DNA from: Rhodoferax sp. OV413
Lineage (GTDB): Bacteria; Pseudomonadota; Gammaproteobacteria; Burkholderiales; Burkholderiaceae_C
Direction of reading: 5' to 3'
NCBI GenBank assembly: GCA_945861195.1
Contig: CAMATS010000001.1
Coordinates: 1 to 39,846, forward strand
Length of the DNA stretch: 39,846 nucleotides
The position numbers were made by a program, and so were the translations under genes. The notes beneath the pieces are model-generated. The model did no database searches. It was not told the origin of the DNA and worked only from the letters and a program-made list of their open reading frames with translations. This document shows positions 33,938 through 39,846 of this stretch, one piece after another. Numbering within the stretch: position 1 is the first letter of the stretch; every line of letters begins with the position of its first letter.

Positions 33938-35187
33938 CCCTGCTCGGGCTGCTGGGTCTGGCCCTGCTGTTGCTGGCGCTGGCTATGTTGCTGCCGGCCC
34001 TGTTGCGCAGCCCCCGGCCGGCCCCGACCCAAGCCGGCTCGCTCGCGCCTGAGCCCAACCTGGCCCTGCTGCGCGAGCAAAAGGCCCAGCTTGACGAACA
34101 GCTTGGCAGTGGCGCGATCGGGCCGGCCCAGTATGCGCTGGCCAGCAGTGAGCTCGAGCAGCGGGTGCTTGACGAGGCAGCTCCGGTAACCGCCCCGCCG
34201 AGCCACGCCGGGGGGGACCGCCGCAGCGCCCTGCTGTTGGGCCTGGTGCTGCCGCTGCTGGCGCTGGCCTTGTACGGCTGGTTGGGTCAGCCGCAGGCGG
34301 TTCTGCCGCCAGAACTGCAGGCAGGCGCGGCGGCTGAGCCCACCCAGGCCCAGGTTGAGGCCATGGTGGCGCAACTTGCCAAGCGGCTCGACGAGCTGCC
34401 AAGCGGGCAGCCGCCCGACCCCCAGGCCTGGGAGATGCTGGCCCGCGCCTATGCCTCTTTGCAGCGTTTTGAGGAGTCCAACCGGGCCTATATCCGGGCC
34501 GGTGAACTCGCGCCGCGCAATGCCCAATTGCTGGCTGACCATGCCGATGTGCTGGCCATGGTGCAGGGCCAGAGTGCTGCCGGTGAGCCCACCCGCCTGA
34601 TCGAGCGGGCGCTGGCGATTGACCCGAAAAACCTCAAAGCCCTGGCGCTAGCCGGGACCGCCGCGCTGCAGCGGCAAGACCCGGGGGCAGCGGTGGCTTT
34701 TTGGTCCCGCGCGCAGGCCTTGGCGCCGCCTGACAGCGAGTTCGCGGCCGGGCTGGCGAGTAGCCTGGATGTGGCGCGCGCGCAGTTGCTGGCCGCAGCC
34801 CCCAAGGGCTCCCGGCCTGCCGCGAGCGCGCCAGCAGCGCCGGCCTTGGCCATTAGCGGCACGGTCAGCTTGGCGCCGGCGCTGGCGGCGCAACTGGCAG
34901 CCAGCGACACCGTGTTTGTGTTTGCCCGTGCGGTGCAGGGCTCGCGCATGCCCCTGGCCATCCTCAAATTCAAAGCCAGTGAGTTGCCCCGTGCATTCAC
35001 GCTCGATGACAGCAGCGCCATGTCCCCAGATCTCAAGCTCTCGGGCGCCGGGCAGGTGATGCTGGTGGCGCGGGTGTCGCGCTCGGGCAACGCCATGCCG
35101 CAAGCGGGCGACCTGACTGGCGAGCTGGGGCCGGTCAAACCCGGCTCCCCCGGGCTGCGTTTGGTTATCAACAGCGTTCAGCCCTGA
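33934..35187 (+). CDS. ccmI: Cytochrome c maturation protein CcmI (TPR domain)
   Basis: Binds apocytochrome C-terminal helices and guides them to CcmF/H. It is 417 residues: N-terminal span, basic/acidic cytoplasmic loop (LREQKAQLDEQLGSG), second span (LLGLVLPLLALALYGWLG), then tetratricopeptide repeats (AWEMLARAYASLQRFEESNRAY and following), and a C-terminal beta-rich domain (ISGTVSLAPALAAQL onward). It is the last ccm gene. Its stop lies inside the 3' end of bchO, a ten-base convergent overlap (35178-35187). Confidence 0.92.
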   Translation: MTLLGLLGLALLLLALAMLLPALLRSPRPAPTQAGSLAPEPNLALLREQKAQLDEQLGSGAIGPAQYALASSELEQRVLDEAAPVTAPPSHAGGDRRSALLLGLVLPLLALALYGWLGQPQAVLPPELQAGAAAEPTQAQVEAMVAQLAKRLDELPSGQPPDPQAWEMLARAYASLQRFEESNRAYIRAGELAPRNAQLLADHADVLAMVQGQSAAGEPTRLIERALAIDPKNLKALALAGTAALQRQDPGAAVAFWSRAQALAPPDSEFAAGLASSLDVARAQLLAAAPKGSRPAASAPAAPALAISGTVSLAPALAAQLAASDTVFVFARAVQGSRMPLAILKFKASELPRAFTLDDSSAMSPDLKLSGAGQVMLVARVSRSGNAMPQAGDLTGELGPVKPGSPGLRLVINSVQP

Positions 35188-36104
35188 GGCTCAAGCAGCT
35201 CGGCCAAGGCCAGCGCGCACACCAGGTCGGGGCGCTCTTCATGGGCCAGATGCCCTAGCCCCTGGAGGCTGTGCAAGCGGCGCTGCATGGCGGCGGGCAG
35301 ACTGGCCATGACCCGCCCGGCCTGTGCCGGCGAGACGGTCCGGTCAGCGCTGCCCACCACCAGACTCAGCGGTGTGCGCAGCCGGTGCAGGTCAGCCGCG
35401 AGACCCTGCAGATCCCAGTTGGCCATCATGCCCAAGGCGCCGGCCGCGTGCCCGGCGTTGCGCACCAGGCGGCCATACAGGGCCAGGCCGGTGGCATCGA
35501 GTTGTGAGCCGGTGCCTTGGATCAGGCGCTGCAGCACCGCTGGGTCCCGTGCCTGCCAGGAAAACAAGCGCGGCACCCAGGGCGAGGCAGCCATCAACTT
35601 GGCCACCGGCGAAAAAAACTGCCCGGCCAGGCCGCCCAAGGGAAGCAGGGCGGCATTGATGCCGATCACCGAGCCGGGTGAAATGCGGCCGTCCAGACAC
35701 ATCCGCAGCGCAATCGCAGCGCCAGCCGAGTGGCCAATCACCAGTGTCGGTGCGCGCTCAAGCAGCAGCAGCAGGGCGCCCAGGGCCTGCGCCATGCCAT
35801 TGAGCGAGAGCCATTGACCGGGCGGTGCGCCCGGTGGCAGCGCGCTAAAACCGTGGCCGGGCAGGTCCATACTGAGCACCTCGGCGTGTTGCACCAGCAA
35901 AGGCGCCAAGCCGCGCCAAGTGTGGGTGGCCGAACCGGTGCCATGAATCAGCAGCACCACAGGCGGCTTGGCAGCGCCTGGCAAGCCTTGGCAGGCAAAG
36001 CGCTGCAGGTGCCAGCGCAGGCCACCCGCCACTTTGAACTCGCTGGCCTGCCGGTGTGGCCAGTCGCTGCCGTCGCGCTCCCACAGCAGGGGCTCAGTAC
36101 CCAT
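35178..36104 (-). CDS. bchO: Alpha/beta hydrolase associated with Mg-chelatase (BchO)
   Basis: Found with bchI-bchD in purple bacteria and needed in some for efficient bacteriochlorophyll synthesis; its substrate is unknown. It is 308 residues: oxyanion-hole region LLIHGTGSATHTW, nucleophile in GHSAG (Ser126), and a C-terminal GLGHLAHEE carrying the catalytic His. The ATG at 36104 lies inside the bchD 3' end (11-base overlap), so it is probably coupled. Confidence 0.9.
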   Translation of the reverse strand: MGTEPLLWERDGSDWPHRQASEFKVAGGLRWHLQRFACQGLPGAAKPPVVLLIHGTGSATHTWRGLAPLLVQHAEVLSMDLPGHGFSALPPGAPPGQWLSLNGMAQALGALLLLLERAPTLVIGHSAGAAIALRMCLDGRISPGSVIGINAALLPLGGLAGQFFSPVAKLMAASPWVPRLFSWQARDPAVLQRLIQGTGSQLDATGLALYGRLVRNAGHAAGALGMMANWDLQGLAADLHRLRTPLSLVVGSADRTVSPAQAGRVMASLPAAMQRRLHSLQGLGHLAHEERPDLVCALALAELLEPQG

Positions 36105-37926
36105 GCTGACTGGCCCCGGTGGCCGCCTTGACGGCCTGCGACAGCTGCCGAGCCCCGGCGTAGGGCAGTGGCAGGTAGTGGGCGCCCATGGCCTGCGCCA
36201 GGGCCTGGGCCATGGCCTGGGCCTGAGGCGAGGTGTCGAGCATCAGGGCAGTCAGGCCGGCGCTTTTGATCTGCCGGGCCGCCTCGATGGCGTCGGCATT
36301 GGCCTGAACCCGCCCCGGCGCGCCACTGCGCGCGATATTGCCCCGGCCATCCGTCAGCAGCACGATGACCGGCGTGTCGCCGCGCCGCTGCACCTGCTGT
36401 GCCAAAGTCAGGGCCGCGTCCAGACCACTGGCCAGCGGCGTGCCGCCCCCCCCGGGCAGGCCGGCCAGACTGCGTTTGGCCCGTGCCAGTGAGCGTGTCG
36501 GTGAGAGCAGCAACTCGGCCTGCTTGTCGCGAAAAGCAATCACCGCGACCTGGTCGCGGCGCACATAACAGTCGGCCAACAACAACTCGACTGCACCCTT
36601 GGCCTCGGCCAATCGGTTCAGTGCTGACGAGCCGGATGCATCGACCACAAAAATCGTGGTGGTCTGGCTGTTTTGTTTGAACTTGGTCACATGAAAATCG
36701 TCTCGCCGCACCTCAATGCGCGGGCCGCCCACCAAAGCTGGCCGGGCAGAAGTGGGTTCGGCCCGGGTACGCCTGCGCAGCGTCTGCCAGGGCGCAGCCG
36801 CGCGCAGGGTTTCAAGCACATTGAGCCGGGCACCCTGGCGCGGCTCGCCCCGGCGCGCGCCGATAGGGCGCCCGCGATTCTGGTTTTTACGCACGGCGCC
36901 AGCACGCCCTGCGGTCTGCGCTCGAGCCCGGCTGGCCTGGCCGACCTGAAGTGCGGCCAGCAGACCGGCAGGAACCGCAGCCTGGGTGGCCGCAAGCACA
37001 GTTTCGGCCAAGGCCTGGTAGCCCTCGGAGCCGGCCTCTGGCTCGGGCGAGGCGTCTTGGGGTGGCTCGGGTTCGGGGACGTCGTCGGGAGCTTGGGCGC
37101 TGTCGTCGGCATCCTCTGGCTGGGTTTCGGGCGGGGGCGGGGGCAGCAAACGGGTGGCGCGGGGTGCCAGAACCAGCCTGGCCGCCAGAGTTGCATGGTC
37201 GGCGCTGGCAGTAGCCTCGCCGACCAGGGCGGCGGCGGCGCGGGCAACCCGCAGCGCCAACAGCGGCGCGCGCAAAGAGGCCACGCCCAGCGCCTGCGCC
37301 GTCGCGCACAGGGCCTGGACAATCTGCGCATCAATCCCGGTGTTGGGCAGGCGCGAGCGGGCGGCCTCGATGTCCGCGCGGCTCCAGTAGACGCTGGAAT
37401 CCGGGATGCCTGACTGCAAGTGCAGATGAAAAGCCAGCCGGTCAAGCAGGGCTGCGGGCAGTTGCTCCTCGTCCTCCTGGCCTTCATCCAGGGCCACCAT
37501 GCCCAGCCGGGCCGGCTGGCGCAGGGCCAGGCCATCGCGCTCGAGCAGCACCTCGCCGCAGTCCAGCACAGCGGCCAGACGCGCCGCTGTGGCAGCGCTG
37601 AGACGCTCGGCCATAGCCAGCATGACCACACCACCGTCAGCCTGCGCCAACACGCCGCGCTGCGAGACTGGCCGGCCGGCTTGCAGCGTGGCGGCCAAGT
37701 CCAAACCCCCGAGCAAAGCGCTGTCGCTGATATGCAGCGGTATGCGCCGCAGGGGCACGCCCGCCGGCAGCAGCGCTTTGACCAGCGCCAGCCACTGGTC
37801 GCGTCCCGGGTCGGCGCTGGCACGTAGGGCCACACCGCCCAGGCCGGCTGGGTCGACTGCAAACAGTGCAGCCACCAGCGCGGCGTCCTGGCTCGGTTCG
37901 GCCGGCGCTGCCTGGGCTGGGTTCAT
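36094..37926 (-). CDS. bchD: Magnesium chelatase subunit D (BchD)
   Basis: AAA+/integrin-like subunit bridging BchI and BchH in Mg-chelatase. It is 610 residues: an N-terminal AAA-like domain without an intact Walker A (normal for BchD), a Pro/acidic linker at about 260-310 (rich in PEPEP and ED), a basic stretch (NQNRGRPIGARRG), and a C-terminal von Willebrand A domain with the metal-binding DASGS and later LLTDGRGN. The start overlaps bchI by four bases. Confidence 0.96.
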   Translation of the reverse strand: MNPAQAAPAEPSQDAALVAALFAVDPAGLGGVALRASADPGRDQWLALVKALLPAGVPLRRIPLHISDSALLGGLDLAATLQAGRPVSQRGVLAQADGGVVMLAMAERLSAATAARLAAVLDCGEVLLERDGLALRQPARLGMVALDEGQEDEEQLPAALLDRLAFHLHLQSGIPDSSVYWSRADIEAARSRLPNTGIDAQIVQALCATAQALGVASLRAPLLALRVARAAAALVGEATASADHATLAARLVLAPRATRLLPPPPPETQPEDADDSAQAPDDVPEPEPPQDASPEPEAGSEGYQALAETVLAATQAAVPAGLLAALQVGQASRARAQTAGRAGAVRKNQNRGRPIGARRGEPRQGARLNVLETLRAAAPWQTLRRRTRAEPTSARPALVGGPRIEVRRDDFHVTKFKQNSQTTTIFVVDASGSSALNRLAEAKGAVELLLADCYVRRDQVAVIAFRDKQAELLLSPTRSLARAKRSLAGLPGGGGTPLASGLDAALTLAQQVQRRGDTPVIVLLTDGRGNIARSGAPGRVQANADAIEAARQIKSAGLTALMLDTSPQAQAMAQALAQAMGAHYLPLPYAGARQLSQAVKAATGASQHGY

Positions 37927-38951
37927 GCGCTGCCCATGAGCTCCGTGAGGGCGCGTTGCACGCGCACGGTTGAGCCCGCATCGTCCAGCGGGTTGCGGCG
38001 CAAGCGGTGCCGCAAGGAAGGCGCTGCTGCCTGTCGCAAATGGGAGTCAGCAACGCAGGAGTCGCCCTGCAGGGCTGCCAGCGCCCGGGCGGTGCGCATC
38101 AGGGTCAAATCGCCACGCAGGCCGTCCGTACCCAGGGCCATGCAGAGCTGCGAGGCACGTTCCCGCGCGGGTTGCGGCACCTCCACCTGGCTCAGCCGGG
38201 AGCGGCCCAACAAAATGCGTTTGCGGGTGCGGTTTTCTTCGCGTTGCCATTGCAAGACAAAGCCGGCGGGATCCTGCTCGTAGGCATCACGCCGGCGCAC
38301 CACCTCCACCCTGGCGGCGAGATCCTCCGGGGTTCGGACTTCGACCGACAGACCAAAACGGTCGAGCAACTGTGGCCGCAACTCGCCCTCCTCTGGGTTG
38401 CCGCTGCCCACGAGCACAAAGCGGGCCGGGTGGCGTACGCTCAGACCTTCGCGCTCGACCACGTTTTCGCCTGAGGCGGCCACATCGATCAGCAGGTCGA
38501 CCAGGTGATCTTCGAGCAGGTTTACTTCATCAATGTACAGAAAGCCACGGTTGGCGCGAGCCAGCAGGCCGGGCTCGAAAGCCTTGACGCCCTGCGTCAG
38601 GGCGCGCTCCAGATCAAGGGCGCCGACCACCCGATCTTCGGTGGCCCCCAGCGGCAAATCAACCACAGGCACTGGTATGAGGTGGCTGCGCAGCGGCCCG
38701 CCCGATCTACTGCGCAAACCCGCGCAGCTGTCGCAGCCGCCGCCGGCCTTGGCCGGATCACAGGCATAGCGGCAGCCCACCACGGCCCGCATCTTGGGTA
38801 AGAGCCCGGCCAGCGCCCGCACTGCAGTCGACTTGCCGGTGCCGCGGTCACCAAAGACCAGCACGCCGCCAATGCTCGAGTCAACGGCGCAAACCAGCAT
38901 CGCAAGCTTCATCTCGTCTTGACCCACGATGGCTGAAAAAGGGAATGTCAT
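37923..38951 (-). CDS. bchI: Magnesium chelatase ATPase subunit I (BchI)
   Basis: AAA+ ATPase that powers Mg2+ insertion. From the ATG at 38951 (MTFPFSAIVGQDE) it has 342 residues, the normal size; an open frame to 39209 would add an unrelated Cys/Arg-rich tail that overlaps the next gene. Walker A GDRGTGKS is at residues 34-41, Walker B is FLYIDEVNLL, and the arginine-finger region GNPEEGELRPQLLDRFGL follows. AGGA lies nine bases upstream. The 70-base gap to the regulator-like gene shows no convincing promoter. Confidence 0.96.
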   Translation of the reverse strand: MTFPFSAIVGQDEMKLAMLVCAVDSSIGGVLVFGDRGTGKSTAVRALAGLLPKMRAVVGCRYACDPAKAGGGCDSCAGLRSRSGGPLRSHLIPVPVVDLPLGATEDRVVGALDLERALTQGVKAFEPGLLARANRGFLYIDEVNLLEDHLVDLLIDVAASGENVVEREGLSVRHPARFVLVGSGNPEEGELRPQLLDRFGLSVEVRTPEDLAARVEVVRRRDAYEQDPAGFVLQWQREENRTRKRILLGRSRLSQVEVPQPARERASQLCMALGTDGLRGDLTLMRTARALAALQGDSCVADSHLRQAAAPSLRHRLRRNPLDDAGSTVRVQRALTELMGSA

Positions 38952-39021
38952 CGATGTTGTCCTGTCGGGGAAAGGGTGGCACACCAGCGCCATCCGGCGC
39001 TGCGCCTTTGCCAGGGCGACA

Positions 39022-39846
39022 TTATGCTTTCTTGAACTGCCGCTGGCGGGGGTGCTGCGTGGGCGCTTTGTCCAGGCGTCGGGGCTTGGCGCGGGCGAAG
39101 TTCCACCAGGGCAAAACCTGCCGCATCGACAGCACCTGGCCACTTTGCTGGGGCGCATAACCGGCAACCTGGCCGAGCTCGGCGTGCCAGGCGCTGGAGC
39201 GCAACACATCCAACAGGGCCAGTGTGCCGGGCTGCGCCAAGGCCGACTTCAGGCACACCAGGTGGTAGCGCTCCTGCGCCAGAGGCACAAAATCCAGCCC
39301 GGCGCTTTGTGCCGCCACAGCAATGCCCAGCGCCGCTTGAGCCTGCCCGGCCGCCACTGCATGGGCCACCGCCGCATGGGAAGGCTCGGTGCGCGCATAG
39401 CCGTTGATCTTGGCCGAAGCCACCCCGGCCTTGGCCAGCAATTCGTCAAGCACCAAGCGTGTGCCGCTGCCCAGGGCCCGGTTGACGAAGCCGGCCTGGG
39501 TGCGCGCCAGGTCAGCCAGGCTGTGCAGCCCCAGCGGATTGCCCGGCGCGACCATCAGGCCTTGGGTGCGTGCGGCAAAGCCGATGATCTTGTGCCGCCC
39601 AGGCTGCAGCAGAGCCTGGTAGGTGCGCTGAGACAGTGAGTTGGCGCTGGTGTCTTGGAGTGTGTGAAAACCAGCCATCACGCAGCGGCCCTCGTTGAGC
39701 GCCCGGATCGCGTCAACGCTGCCAGCAAAGCGAATGTCAAGGTGGAGTTGCCCCGGCTGCAGCCGAAGTGCGTGCTCGCGCAGGCTGCTGAGGGCCTCGT
39801 CATGGCTGGCATACAGCGTGACAACATGGGCCGAGTCATCAAAGGC
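39022..39846 (-). CDS. Substrate-binding regulator-like protein (PBP-like domain), 5' end outside window
   Basis: The frame is open to the right edge, so only the last 274 codons are seen; the apparent start at 39681 is internal. The visible part resembles the periplasmic-binding-protein-like domain that follows a helix-turn-helix in some ModE-type molybdate regulators: GSVDAIRALNEGRC, GLMVAPGNPLGL, NRALGSGTRLVLDELL and a later WHAELGQVAGY. The C-terminal tail is basic (ARAKPRRLDKAPTQHPRQRQFKKA). A DNA-binding domain, if there is one, lies outside the window. It is on the same strand as bchI and may be co-transcribed, or its neighbour may be coincidental. Confidence 0.75.
   Translation of the reverse strand, partial: AFDDSAHVVTLYASHDEALSSLREHALRLQPGQLHLDIRFAGSVDAIRALNEGRCVMAGFHTLQDTSANSLSQRTYQALLQPGRHKIIGFAARTQGLMVAPGNPLGLHSLADLARTQAGFVNRALGSGTRLVLDELLAKAGVASAKINGYARTEPSHAAVAHAVAAGQAQAALGIAVAAQSAGLDFVPLAQERYHLVCLKSALAQPGTLALLDVLRSSAWHAELGQVAGYAPQQSGQVLSMRQVLPWWNFARAKPRRLDKAPTQHPRQRQFKKA

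Noticed and set aside
36094..37926. BchD lacking an intact Walker A as a sign of a broken gene
   Set aside because: This is normal for BchD; the von Willebrand metal site and full length are intact.
1..39846. tRNA, rRNA, CRISPR arrays, insertion sequences or transposase genes
   Set aside because: Looked for clover-leaf ends, regular repeats, and transposase-like frames or terminal repeats; none seen by eye.

Overview
The window is a large part of a photosynthesis gene cluster from an anoxygenic phototroph. It encodes bacteriochlorophyll a synthesis, a type-II (quinone) reaction centre with a four-haem cytochrome subunit, an LH1 antenna, and a full spheroidene-type carotenoid pathway. The GC-rich sequence, the gene order (crtE-crtF-bchXYZ-puf-crtADC on one strand, bchHLM-lhaA-puhABC-acsF-puhE-crtIB on the other) and the tetrahaem PufC suggest a betaproteobacterium of the order Burkholderiales, close to Rubrivivax/Rhodoferax. 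That taxonomic call is an inference from gene content and order; no rRNA gene is present to confirm it.

Left arm, plus strand (1-13014): bchH (open at the left edge), bchL, bchM, lhaA, puhA, puhB, puhC, acsF, puhE, crtI, crtB and a 51-codon membrane ORF. Most junctions overlap by ATGA/GTGA, as in a translationally coupled superoperon. It converts protoporphyrin towards chlorophyllide, makes the H subunit and assembly factors, and makes and desaturates phytoene.

Middle arm, minus strand (27913 down to 13147): crtE and crtF; then, behind its own probable promoter, bchX, bchY, bchZ, pufB, an unusual 74-residue LH-like ORF, pufA, pufL, pufM, pufC, crtA, crtD, crtC, a DUF2269-type membrane protein and a short-chain dehydrogenase. 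The two arms converge at about 13.0-13.15 kb. TGT-N12-ACA palindromes of the PpsR/CrtJ type lie at the crtE and bchX promoters. Strong intercistronic hairpins flank pufBA and pufC.

Right arm: a complete System I cytochrome c maturation operon ccmABCDEFGHI (28179-35187, plus strand) runs divergently from crtE. It presumably supplies haem attachment for PufC and other c-type cytochromes. It converges with the minus-strand Mg-chelatase set bchI-bchD-bchO (38951-35178), preceded by the 3' part of a substrate-binding regulator-like gene that is open at the right edge.

The points most worth a second look are: a PufB-like polypeptide between pufB and pufA in which both chlorophyll-associated histidines are replaced; the loss of the usual Trp eleven residues after the ligand His in PufA; the absence of bchC between crtF and bchX; the lack of any canonical start codon at the conserved beginning of crtC; and two uncharacterised genes at the end of the carotenoid operon. 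No tRNA, rRNA, CRISPR array or insertion sequence was seen, and no stretch longer than 300 bases lacks a gene.
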